DNA from: Cepaea nemoralis
Taxonomy: Eukaryota; Mollusca; Gastropoda; Stylommatophora; Helicidae
Assembly (NCBI GenBank): GCA_014155875.1
Contig: JACEFZ010024509.1
Span: 470,001-534,000, forward strand
Length of the DNA stretch: 64,000 nt
Direction: 5' to 3'
Under the pieces are notes generated by a model. That model saw only the letters and a program-made list of their open reading frames with translations, was not told the origin of the DNA and ran no database searches. Position 1 is the first letter of the stretch. Every line of letters starts with the position of its first letter. Positions 21,301-31,270 of the stretch are shown one piece after another. Made by a program: the position numbers and the translations under genes.

Positions 21301-22641
21301 AACTTCCATAATTTCTTTCCAACGTCAGATATTCTAACGAAAAGACATCACAATTCTCTAATCACGTTCTTTCTATCTCTCAATTTTCGCATACTCTATG
21401 TTCCACGTTTTATCAAGTTCACTTATCAACCACTCTTCACATATTCACACGGACAGTGATACACAACCTCGCTCTCATCTCACGACTATTCTCGCATCGC
21501 GACAACCTAACGTGTCCATACCATTACCTTAAAAAGAAACAATTTAGACGCACATTCCAGCAATCACTCACCACTATCTAAGCGTATCGATCTCCTCCAC
21601 ACACATTGACACAAGATATATCAGCGCAACTATTACATTTTATCTATGTACTTTACTTAGGCGACGTCACCTATGAACAACGCATAACCAGACGAATTAC
21701 TCCACAGGACTTTCACAATTCACTGCTTTCTTATTTCTACTTTTCTCAATCATTCACTCCTTTACGAAGATCAGACCCTATACATTATCTCTCGCAACTT
21801 ATATCTCTTTTACAGCACTATCAACTATCTCTCAAACAAACTTCATTCCGCATTCTATATTTCTCCACACAACAACTTTCTCAGACTTAATCAGCTCTTC
21901 TTTCTCCACAAGCACGACGTAACTCGTATTCTTCAAGCATCAACTTCTACAGTCTTTTACTCTTAATATTCTCGCGTTCAACTGACTATTTACTCACAGG
22001 ATACTCAATTCCTCCTCAATCTATATCTCCTCACCAGATATTCTCGGTTCACCTGTCATACAATACTATTCTTTCTTCTCAAACCAACAAGCAAAACTAT
22101 CTCAGACATCACGTCATAGCTCTGAGTCAAACCATTTATCTCTCACCCTCTACTAATTCTGTGCTGAATCTACTCTACTTTAATCACATCAGTTATACAT
22201 CAGTCAACGTGATTAACTCTCCATTCTTTCCATTCCGGACAAAGGAGTATTTTTACCTAGTTTACTCTCCCTACATCGTAACCAAACAGAAGATATCCTG
22301 TATTACGTATCCACGTAGAATATCATTTGCCGTAACTCTCTATCCTCAACAACACCATCGCCTACCCTGTACCATGCGATGCTACACCAAAAAATTCATC
22401 TGCCTATTTTAGACAGCTCATATATCTATATGCTCAAACCGCAGTTCTTCTCATAAGCCAAAACTATTTCATTTTCCTTCCTCACCCATGGAATTTTAAC
22501 AGTTATAGAGTGTGTTCAAGTTAAATATTTCGTTGTCTCTCAATACATTAGTATGTCTTTCTCTAATTATGTCATCTTCACTATCTGTTGTTAAGCTGTT
22601 AAAGTACTCAGGTCTTAAGGTCATAAGGTCTTCTATTTTTC
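18377..22641 (-). other. LTR-2 long non-coding tract, strongly strand-biased
   Basis: About 4.2 kb with visibly few G residues on the plus strand (few C on the element's sense strand) and no long ORF on the sense strand. The short plus-strand ORFs are antisense and look like nothing. Parts resemble the 3' tract of Gypsy-3: CCCCCATATGGCTTCCAATC near 19616 recalls CCCTCATCCATGGCTTTCAATC near 56737. A poly-C run lies at 19956-19971. It may be decayed or substituted pol. Confidence 0.55.
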
Positions 22642-24030
22642 TTAAGTCACTTTCTGTCGTTGAATTCCCGCTATCTGTCTACTATTTTTCTTCTTCTTAA
22701 ATGATTTCTTTCTATTTCCTTTATTTTCGTCGGTCTGCTCACTGTTTCCTGTGTACCTTACGTAACGTTTGCACCTTCCCATCTCGTCTTCAGATGACAC
22801 ACTAATAATAGTTCCTTCATCAGACTCATTATAGTTTACTGCCAACAGCTCGACCCTATTCCCATAGTCATCTTTAGAACGTCTGACTTTCTTTCTCTTT
22901 CTCGGTATTCGTCCCTTAGCCTTCCCTACTTTCTTGTCATATAAACTGGTATCTATTTCTAAAGAGTCACTAACCAAAACTCTGTCCGTTTGTCTACCAG
23001 GAACTACATCGTATGAGGGAACATCAGGCTTCGATTTAGGATCTGCTCGTAGTGCAATTCTCTCATTCTCCGAATCATCAGTATTAATATCTGTTTCAGC
23101 ATCACTATAATATGCGGCGGTAGGAATATCTTCTCCGTAACCTGAACTCTGACAGCTAATATTCCTACACCATTTGGGAATTAGTTTCATGTCTATACCT
23201 GAGGAACTTGACACGGCAGTACCTCTATTAACTATCATACTACTATTTCTTTCTTCAATACTTTTCCTCTTTGGCTTTCTTTCGTCCTTGGTTCTCGTCT
23301 GTCTATCTTTCTTAACTTCAACCTTGTCTCCCTTAGTCAAATGAGTTGGTTTTGACTGAGTTTCTATTAAGTCAGTTTGACTTCCCTTTGTTATCTTGCT
23401 GGCTGGTTGTACCTGGACCTTTTTCTCTACTGTATCTACCTGAGTCTGCGTACTATTTTCTATCGTATTACCTGCCTGCGTCTGTGTATCTCGGTTTATT
23501 TTCTTTACTAATAACGTCGTCTTCTTTTCCTGTTCAATCCTAATATCGGCAAGTACTTTAGGAGTTGTTGAATTCTTATCTTTGTGTTCTACTCTGTCCT
23601 TCGATCCTGACTTCAAATATTGTCTTTGTCTCTTTTCAAACCAGTCGTTACGTCTTTTTCTAGCGGTTGCACTGTGAGAGGGCCAGTCCCATGATTTCCT
23701 TGAAAGGTTTCTCTCACTCCCATTTTTGTATTTATAACAGCTATACCAGTCCGACCTTTCACTATTACGTCTGTTCTTCTCACCGTCTTTTACTCTATAT
23801 ACATCAGGCCTTGGTTCGTCATAACCATATTGTCTTTTGTCTTTATTAAGCAATGGCTGTCTCCTGTTATTCTTTCCTACTCCATTGTAGTCTACCTTAA
23901 ATCTATAAGGGTCTTGTCTAGTCGTTCTGTTCTTCAACGTTTCCACAAAATTCTCTACTTCAGTAATTGACACCTTTAATTCCCCCAACCATGTACTAAT
24001 ACGTTGTAATTCCACATACAAGTAATTCAT
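22642..24030 (-). CDS. Unrecognised charged protein of LTR-2 (about 462 aa)
   Basis: The frame is open for 471 codons; the first ATG is at 24030 and a possible acceptor (TATTGTTTCAG) precedes the frame. The first 40 residues could form a helix (LGELKVSITEVENFVETLKN). The rest is hydrophilic, rich in Lys, Arg, Glu, Ser and Asn, and probably disordered. Counting from the TTG codon at 24057, three TQT-like sites cluster at about residues 190-229 (DTQTQ, STQTQVD, GSQTD). A basic block (RIPRKRKKVRRSK) near residue 390 could be a nuclear signal, and an acidic SVSSEDEM follows. The second half thus alternates basic and acidic blocks, as does the tail of the Gypsy-3 pol. I recognise no gag, zinc knuckle or enzyme motif. 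As the only coding region of a recently moved element it deserves attention. Confidence 0.6.
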   Translation of the reverse strand: MNYLYVELQRISTWLGELKVSITEVENFVETLKNRTTRQDPYRFKVDYNGVGKNNRRQPLLNKDKRQYGYDEPRPDVYRVKDGEKNRRNSERSDWYSCYKYKNGSERNLSRKSWDWPSHSATARKRRNDWFEKRQRQYLKSGSKDRVEHKDKNSTTPKVLADIRIEQEKKTTLLVKKINRDTQTQAGNTIENSTQTQVDTVEKKVQVQPASKITKGSQTDLIETQSKPTHLTKGDKVEVKKDRQTRTKDERKPKRKSIEERNSSMIVNRGTAVSSSSGIDMKLIPKWCRNISCQSSGYGEDIPTAAYYSDAETDINTDDSENERIALRADPKSKPDVPSYDVVPGRQTDRVLVSDSLEIDTSLYDKKVGKAKGRIPRKRKKVRRSKDDYGNRVELLAVNYNESDEGTIISVSSEDEMGRCKRYVRYTGNSEQTDENKGNRKKSFKKKKNSRQIAGIQRQKVT

Positions 24031-24889
24031 ATTAACTTCCTTTGAAATTTCTATCAACCTGAAACAATATTTCTACTTCTTCTTCTGCATATTCTTTGGT
24101 ACCTGGAGAAAAAAAAAACTCGTCTTGAACTCAGCCGAAATTATGCCTGTTTCTCCACTGTGCTGTGATGGTTCTGCTATGCTGAAATATTTTTATACAG
24201 ACCAAGCAAACAATTTCACATTTGTAACTTGCTAATGTAAGAAATACAAATCACATATACACCAAGAACAGTTCGACCAGCTAATAGGTTTACAGATTAC
24301 CCTACTCTCGTTTCCCGCTCCAAGCAAGACGTATTCTTCTAGGTTCGCCGTCAGGTCAAATTCAAACGCCAGGAGTCTGTACCAGTTGAAATGCTCCTCC
24401 AATCGATCACGTTTCAGGTATCATCAGGTAGTCAGGGAGTTTCTTCTTCTCCACGTCTCAGTAACTTCAACCCCTGGTTGGGTCCCTACCAGACTTCAGC
24501 TTTCTTTTCACCCGATGACAGGGCACATCAAAGCGACGTCTTGAGAACGATTCACACGCAACAGAGCCCAAAAGGATTAGCGAGCGGCTCTCATTTGTAG
24601 TGGAGCCCCGAGATAGTCTGACACGTCAACAAAACATGGGCCAATCCATGAAGGAATGAGGTGTTTAGCTGCCGTCTTGATTGTCTTTAAACAACGTTCC
24701 TTTTTCTATCACGACTCAGTTGTTAGCGAGCTCAAAACTTATTAACGTTGTCCATAATATTTTGACTTGATGACCCGAGTTGTCCGAATTTATCAATATT
24801 CTGGAAAAATCTTGAGTAAGTCTTAAAGTTTATTCTTAATTTCTGCAAATTTGCTTTGAGGCGAGGCTGAACTTGATTGTGCTATTGAA

Positions 24890-25092
24890 AAATTCTTGCT
24901 CACCTGAAACAACGATCAGACTGGATTGACCTTCAGCAAAACTCTTGCTCGCTCGAGACAACGATTAAACTGGCCTGACCTTCAGCAAAACTCCTGCTCG
25001 CTCAAGACAACGATTAACTGGCTTGACCTTCAGCAAAACTCCTGTTCGCTCGAGACAACGATTAACTGACTTGACCTTCAGCAAAACTCCTG
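24890..25092. repeat. 48-bp tandem repeat in the LTR-2 leader (about 4 copies)
   Basis: CTTCAGCAAAACTC recurs at about 24931, 24980, 25028 and 25076, with GACAACGATTAAACTGG between. Spacing is 49, 48 and 48 bp. It lies between primer site and ORF. From 24058 to 24889 and 25093 to 25460 the leader shows no other recognisable feature. Confidence 0.88.
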
Positions 25093-25460
25093 ACATGTCC
25101 GCTAGAGGAATGGATAAGAGGAGCCGCCAGGATGGTGTTTACAGTTGATGCCCGCCGGTTTGATGACAATTGCAGGCGCTGCAACCCGTTATGGCAAGTT
25201 GGTTTTCATTCTTCTCCTGACGCCAATCAAATTTTGATAGCAAGTCTTGAAAAAGACTTACAGACAACCACCCCTGGCCGGGCTTTTGGCTGCTGTAATT
25301 CTCACACATGAGTTATTGGGCATTTTTAACTTCGCTTTTCCTTTTAACATAAATATAGACTCGTGCCGAAATTCTGTCTTTGGATACTTGACGTAAACAG
25401 TACGTGATCTCCTATGTTCACCTTGGACAGCATGTTGTGATTCCGCGACGACAATCCAAA

Positions 25461-25485
25461 TTCGTATCCTGGTTCTAAGGCTCCA
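25461..25485 (-). other. LTR-2 primer binding site candidate
   Basis: Eight bases inside the LTR the minus strand begins TGGAGCCTTAGAACCAGGAT. On the plus strand this ends in CCA and carries a TTCGTATCC stretch like a tRNA T-arm. I could not identify the tRNA. Confidence 0.45.
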
Positions 25486-25493
25486 TTTCTGAC

Positions 25494-25717
25494 TGTATAA
25501 CAGAGTCAGTCGAATGAGTTTATTACAAAGGTTGTTTATTTCTTATATATGACATCTGGACATGCTATGGCGTCCACTCAGTTCTTGCTCTGTATGTAAA
25601 CTGAAACTTGACAACAAACTACGTCACGACTTGAGCATCTCTCTTCTCATTCTCTCCCGATGCTCAATCGTGCCGTAGCCTTTTCCCACCTAATACTAAT
25701 ACTCTACTTCTGTTACA
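25494..25717 (-). repeat. LTR-2 right LTR (5' LTR in element orientation)
   Basis: 224-bp near-identical copy of 18144-18366. The Tc1/mariner-type element begins only 40 bases further on. Confidence 0.9.
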
Positions 25718-25757
25718 CTTGCATCATTAATCTCACTAGGATTCTGCGATTTTACTA

Positions 25758-25822
25758 CCGGATGTTTGTGAAAATTCACTGCACCGTGTATGTAGAACAA
25801 ATTTGAAAATACATGTCGTCAT
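25758..25822. repeat. Left terminal inverted repeat
   Basis: About 65 bp pairing with 26930-27000. The best block is TGTAGAACAAATTTGAAAA, and both copies end inward with CGTCAT. Confidence 0.88.
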
Positions 25823-25860
25823 AAAAAAATACACTCTATAGTCCGTCGCGAAGCAATATG

Positions 25861-26838
25861 CAGTCAATGGCTGTCGTCTGTTGGAGTAATCCTTTGCACT
25901 CCAAATATAATGGTATTATCAACGGAGGAAAGAATGCTTTTAATTTGAACAAGTTTTTTTTCGAAATGGCGGTAGATACACAACGGATGGTTGTTAAAAG
26001 ATTGATAGCAAGATTTCCAGATAAACAACCTCCGTTACGGTTAGAAATTTGTTGAATAAGTCTCTTGCTATGGGAAATATGGAAGTTGCTCCACGATCTG
26101 CTATGTGTGAAAAAAAAAAGTCCAAGCAAGCCTTTAAGAAAATGTCGCAACAAGTGAACGTATCTGTAAGCACAGTGCACAGAATTCTTAAATAACGATT
26201 ACATTTTCATCCATACAGACTTTCTGTTGTGTCTGAAAAAGAGAAATAAAAGAGTGTAATAAGCAATCCAGAGTCAGCTACTCCACGTGGTTTCAAGCAT
26301 TTTTAACTAAAGAAGAAGAGGCAATTCTTGATGTAACATTCTTTTCTTATGAGGCATTGATTTAACTATCTGGATACTTTAATAACCAAAATAATCGCAT
26401 TTGGAGCACTTTTAAGCCCAGTGCATTTCATGAAGCGCCTCTACACGATGAGAAAATTTGGGTATGGTGTGCCGTCAGTAGAAAAGTGTTTATTGGACCA
26501 ATTTTCATCAACAACACTATAAATGCTGATCGGTATCGTACTGATATTCTGGAACCTTTTTTTTCAGAACAGCTGAATGAATGTGAAATTGAAGAAGGGT
26601 GGTTCCAGCAAGATGGTGCAACAGCACACATAGTTAGAGCATCACTGCGACTTTTTGGAAAACATTTTCGCAAATCACATAATATCACTCTGAATTAGGC
26701 CTGCTCGTTTTCAGTTCTAACTCCATTATTTCTTCTATGAAGTTTCTTGAGAGGAAATGTTTATAAAAATAATGTACACACAATTGAGGACCTGAAAGAA
26801 GCAATCAGAATTACCATTCAAGAAATAACGACATTTTA
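25861..26838 (+). pseudogene. Tc1/mariner transposase, degenerate
   Basis: Fragments in different frames line up with a transposase that cuts and pastes DNA at TA sites. An N-terminal helix-turn-helix region lies near 25930-26055. A second helix-turn-helix (QAFKKMSQQVNVSVSTVHRI) lies at about 26125-26190. The catalytic part has WVWCAVSRKVFIGPIF at 26459-26510 and GWFQQDGATAH at about 26598-26630, which holds the second Asp. The frame stops at 26696, after which NVYKNNVHTIEDLKEAIR is still readable near 26760-26810. The first catalytic Asp and the motif carrying the third acidic residue are lost to stops and shifts. Confidence 0.85.
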
Positions 26839-26929
26839 AGCGACCAGCTTCCCCAAAACAGCGTTTGACTATAGCAGTGACTATCGTAACTAATTTAATG
26901 CATTTTTAGCATATTTTTTTTTTTTTTAA

Positions 26930-27000
26930 ATGACGCCATATACTTCATTTTTCAAATTTGTTCTACATGCAAAGTGTGGTGAAACTTTACAAACACACGG
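26930..27000. repeat. Right terminal inverted repeat
   Basis: About 71 bp complementary to the left end, slightly longer because of small insertions. A T-run lies just inside it. Confidence 0.88.
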
Positions 27001-27740
27001 TATTACTGAGAGAACTACACATAACGTTGACCTCAGATCTTCTCACAGTAAATGACATTAGCCCACTTTCACACCTTGAATGCACATACTGTCTTGTTGT
27101 ATTTGTTAACAATTGTGAAGTCACGTTTCAATGAGTTTATACTTTCTGAATTAAAAGTGACCTTTAAAATAGTACGTTGTGTGTGAAAATATCAACAAGG
27201 TTTTGGTTTCGCTTATTTCGGCTTATCGTAGATTATTTCCACTCTTCTTTTATACCTTTGCTGAAACTTTTATAAATAAAATTAAGATGCGTTGAGTCAA
27301 GAATGATTTCTCAAAACTCGAGACATTACCATAAAACATCTTCATTTTCAGTAACCAGCGATGAGTCCCAATTTTAATTGTACCAGGTACAGTCTGATTA
27401 TGTGTCCATCTGGCCTTTTCTGGAGTACAGTGTCAGCTAGATCCTCTGGTCACCTCCTACCGCGCCATTCTCTTCAGGCCAATATCCCTTCTTCCATCCC
27501 ATTGGGCCCTTAAAACATCTGCCTCGTCGTGCACCCACCCAAACTACCCGCCTAAACTACCCGCCTGCTCGTTTCCCAACACACCAGCATGTCCCGGGGG
27601 AAAAAAAGATTCAACAGATGGTTCCTATCTTTGATTTTTAAAATTAAAACATGGCAATCTGCACGAAACATGTTTGTATTAATCTTTCACAACATACTAT
27701 GTAGTTCCGTTATAAACACTACGTGTGTGAAGAAAATACA
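27001..27740. other. Unassigned sequence
   Basis: AT-rich with one pyrimidine-rich patch at about 27410-27600 containing a small ACTACCCGCCTAA duplication. No coding signal is seen. Confidence 0.5.
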
Positions 27741-29560
27741 TGACAATTAATGATTTACAAATCTGGGATAAAACAACAGGATAATAAACGATATACACAT
27801 TTATGAAGAAAATAAAAAAAATATGAATGAAATACACATTTATAAAGAAAAATTGACTATGACTGAATTAACATCTTTTGAAGAAATAGAGGATAATGAA
27901 TTATTTACAGGGACGCAGAGGTGTTTCCAAGGCACCAAGGCCAGGTTCTATACTGGCCAAGACCTACTGACGCGTCCTCGTCGAGCGTCCTGGGCAACAG
28001 GTCCCTTCAGGGTCCTGGCTAACGTAGTAGGATCGCTGATTCTTCCGAAGTTGGAGAGTATCTGCCTGCACGACGAGGAACAACCAGTCTGTACACCAAT
28101 AAGCCAGACATGGGACAACGGATACTCACGCAGACCTCAGGTCCGGTATGACATCACGCTGATGTTGGACAACAGAATGTCTTCATCCGACATACAGGAG
28201 GACTTCATGCTGGAGTTCACAGCCAGCGAACGCAAGCAATCAAGCAATTATTCACACATATATTAAGAAAACCACAGGATAATGAATGATTTACACATTT
28301 GTGATTTACAAATATCTGAAGAAAATACACATTAATGAATGAATTGACGCATTTGTGAAGGAAATGTAGGGTAATGATTAATTGACATATTTTTGAAGAA
28401 AATAAAAGATGATTATTGAAGTATTCATTGTGAAGAAAATACAGGACAAAGACTGATTTACAAATTTGTGAGAAACCGTGGAATAAAACACGATTTACAC
28501 ATTTCGTATCAAACTAAGTGTAATGAATGAAATACGAACAATTTAGATGACAAAATATGACTGTGAATGAATTACACATTTTTTATAAGAATACATGATA
28601 ACATTAGATTTACAAATCTGTGATGAAAATAAATTCGAATGAATGATGTTTACATTTGTAAAGAAAATGTATGTTAATGAGTGATGTGAAAATTTGTGAA
28701 GAAAATACAAGATGTTGAAGAACTCTCAAATTTTGTAAGAAAATAAAAGATGAATGCATGATTTACAAAGTTGTGAAGAAAATAGATGTTATTGAATGAT
28801 TTAGACATTTCTGAAAAAATGTACAGGTTAATGAACTATTTACAAATTTGTGAGGAAAACGCATGATAATGAGTAATTTATACATTTGGAAGAATATGCA
28901 GGATAATAAACAATTAGAAATTTGTGAAGAAAGTGTGATAATCACTGATGTACAAATTTGTGAGGTATCCATAGTATAATAAATGATTTATAACTCAGTG
29001 AAGAAAATACAAGATACTAAATAATTACAAATTTGTGGAAAAGATGGGATTTTGAATGATTTACAAATTGGTGAGACAATGATAGGATAATGTGCGAATT
29101 ACACATTGTGAAGAATCACAGGATTATGAATGATGTAAACATTTGTGACAAAACCAAAGGACAATGAATGATGTATACATTATTAGAAAACCACAGGATG
29201 CTGAATGATTTACAAATTTTGAGAAAACCACAGGATAATGAATGATTTACACATTTGTGAGAAAATAAGATAATGCATGATTTACACAGTTGCGAAGAAA
29301 CCACAAGATAATGATCGATTTCCACATTTGTGAGAAAACCACTGTATAATGAATTACTTACACATTTGTGAAGAAACCACAGAATAATGAATGACATTTG
29401 TAAATAAACAACAGGATATTGAATATACATTAATATACATATTAGTAGAAAATACATATTAAATAACAATAAATATGTGGAGAAGATATAATAACTAATG
29501 ATTTACAATGGCAATACATGTTATAAATAACTTAAACATGTGTGAAGTAAAGAGAATAAT
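27741..29560. repeat. AT-rich minisatellite, 35-40 bp degenerate unit
   Basis: The motif GAATGATTTACACATTTGTG followed by AAGAAAATACAGGATAAT recurs dozens of times with variable spacing. The array is interrupted at about 27911-28260 by the GC-rich block listed separately. Minus-strand ORFs here are repeat products. Confidence 0.9.
27911..28266 (+). other. GC-rich coding-like block inside the minisatellite
   Basis: Base composition jumps to GC-rich exactly at TTATTTACAG|GGACGC, which is both a plausible splice acceptor and ordinary minisatellite sequence. One plus frame stays open for about 118 codons, whereas the other frames I translated close. The peptide includes GPFRVLANVVGSLILPKLES and YDITLMLDNRMSSSDIQEDF. 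A GT after CTCAG at 28140 could be a donor, giving a 230-bp exon. I recognise no family. It may be an exon, a processed fragment or a captured gene piece. Confidence 0.4.
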
Positions 29561-30832
29561 GAATAGTTTATAAATTTCACTCGACGAAAAATTCATTCTG
29601 GTGGCAAGTGTTCTGTTATTTCTTGCATAAATAAACTGATCTTGCATAATTTAACTCAGAAAATAATGTTCTAACTCAGCCATGTTTCAGATTGACATCA
29701 TTATCTATCTTCAAAGATACAGATACATTGCCATCATCGTGTTTACCCACTGATATTCGCTCATCTTGGCCTTCACCCTTAGCTCAGAACTATCCAATCA
29801 TTCGTCATCTTTTAGCTGGTCCTTTACAGAACATCGCTCTCTTCACCTCCAGCCAAGAAAAGGTTCTCGATCTGTGGAGCGTTCATCTGCCTAATGCATG
29901 TTCATGGCCCAGGTGTCTACAGTTCCTTTGTTCATCTCCGTGCTGGTCAACCCCTGCCTCTTCTACCATACCATACCATACCGAGCCATACCTGCCATAA
30001 CTGTTCTTTTCCAAACCACTGTCACATTTAATATAACCAAAGTGTTTCAATTTCCGAGATATAACGCTGTTAATGAATTAGTTTCTTTTCTATATTCAGA
30101 TCTTGTAGAATGCCAATATTTGTTTTCGTCTTGGTCTATAACACAGCTAACTCAGATACAAATAAATATGATGTGCAGTTTATAATAGTGACAGATTTTG
30201 AATATGAAGCTCATTTGTTGATCGAGGACAGAAGAAATAACTCCGACAGGAAGTTTTAGCCAAGTTCTTGTATGGTTTACAATTTTATCTTCTACTCGCC
30301 TGGGCTGTCTCTCAGAGAAATATCACCACAACTACCACAACCACTATCATCATCACCATCATTATAGTCCTAATCCTCACCATCATCACTTGCTTTACCA
30401 AGTGGCGCTCATGTCTCTACACAAATCTTGGTCCTTGGTGTCCTGTCGGTAATATCCCTCCGTGTTATTGTCCTCATGTTTCTCTAAATATCTTGGTCCT
30501 TGGTGTCCTGTAGGTGATAACCCTCCCTGTCATTGTCTTCGACCATCAAGCAACATTTTCCCCGGTCTGCCACTGCCTCTTCTACCACTGAATTTTCCAG
30601 TCATCACGATGCTCTCCCATGTCTCTATTCTCACTATATAACCAATGGACACAGTTTGCTTCTTTCTTATAGATGTGTATACTTTTCTTCTTTCATCAGT
30701 CTCTGTCACGCAATCATTGTTAGTTACTAATAAAACTCGTTCAAAATGTCTCTATCATTAGCCACAAGTCTATTGCTTCACGTGTAAATTATCTATCACA
30801 TTTGCATTAATCTACCGTGTAGTTTTCCTCTA
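29561..30832. other. Unassigned sequence with minor simple repeats
   Basis: Contains CCATACCATACC near 29970, an ACCACAACTACC / ATCATCACC stretch at 30320-30390 and the 65-bp duplication listed separately. No supported gene. Confidence 0.5.
30426..30540. repeat. 65-bp tandem duplication
   Basis: TCTTGGTCCTTGGTGTCCTG occurs at 30426 and 30491, followed both times by a TCCCTCC...ATTGTC segment. Confidence 0.8.
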
Positions 30833-31074
30833 CCGGTCACCCTGGCCTAGGGGTAGCGACTTTCTTCGTAATCCCGTATACTTTCGTGAGTAACGTGACG
30901 TGCGCGAGAATCGGTAGCAGTTCTCTTCGGGTCGGTAAATTACGGGGTATATGAGCTGGTCGCTCAGAAAGCAATGTCAAACTACTGAGCGTAATCTCGC
31001 CAAGAAATCAACAATCAGCTGAAAGATGCTGGTGTTGACACCGATGTCCTGTAAAGGATATGCGAAAAAAAAAA
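30833..31074 (+). mobile_element. tRNA-derived SINE, copy 1
   Basis: Aligns with the SINE at 49411-49656 over nearly its whole length: an A-box-like TGGCCTAGGGGTAGC near the start, CGTATACTTTCGTGAGTAACG, a body GTCGCTCAGAAAGCAATGTC and CTGAGCGTAATCTCGCCAAG, and the end GATGTCCTGTAAAGGATATG, then an A-run. The B box is worn in this copy. Such elements are transcribed from an internal RNA polymerase III promoter and moved by LINE enzymes. Confidence 0.85.
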
Positions 31075-31270
31075 TGTTTTCCTCTACTCCACACCCCGGT
31101 TACGCTTCCATACATTATTATATTTTCCGGATCTTCCACGAAACTTCTTGCTTATTTTCATGGACTTTCTCACATGGATATGTTTCACATTTTGTTCCTC
31201 ATCTGATAGAATGCTGCCTTTGTTGCAGATATAAAATCACGTATTACAACACGCAGACAACATTAACATT

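Larger units (their letters stand above)
18144..25717 (-). mobile_element. LTR-2: non-autonomous LTR retrotransposon with novel ORF
   Basis: Direct repeats of 223 and 224 bp (18144-18366, 25494-25717) flank 7.1 kb. On the minus strand the order is LTR, a CCA-type primer site, a leader with 48-bp tandem repeats, one ORF of about 460 codons, a long strand-biased non-coding tract, a purine tract and LTR. No protease, RT, RNase H or integrase is visible. LTR ends are TG...CA with inverted TGTAACAG/CTGTTATACA. The sequence ACTTG occurs at both outer edges (18141-18145, 25717-25721) but overlaps the LTR termini, so a target duplication is uncertain. The shared character of its 3' tract suggests Gypsy-3 relatives as the helper. 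Confidence 0.82.
25758..27000 (+). mobile_element. Tc1/mariner-superfamily DNA transposon, defective
   Basis: A 1243-bp element bounded by TA on both sides (25756-25757 and 27001-27002) with long imperfect inverted repeats. The left end starts CCGGATGTTTGTGAAAATTC; the complement of the right end starts CCGTGTGTTTGTAAAGTTTC. Both share TGTAGAACAAATTTGAAAA. The interior encodes a broken DDE transposase. TA duplication is the hallmark of this superfamily. Confidence 0.92.

Noticed and set aside
18141..25721. ACTTG as target duplication of LTR-2
   Set aside because: It overlaps the LTR TG and CA termini, so both cannot be right; left unresolved.
29116..29469. 117-codon minus-strand hydrophobic ORF resembling a membrane protein
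   Set aside because: Hydrophobicity comes from the complement of the AT-rich minisatellite; the peptide repeats with the unit.
27741..29560. CRISPR-like alternation of repeats and variable sequence
   Set aside because: Units and spacers are both degenerate, AT-rich and of variable length, in a eukaryotic context with no cas genes.
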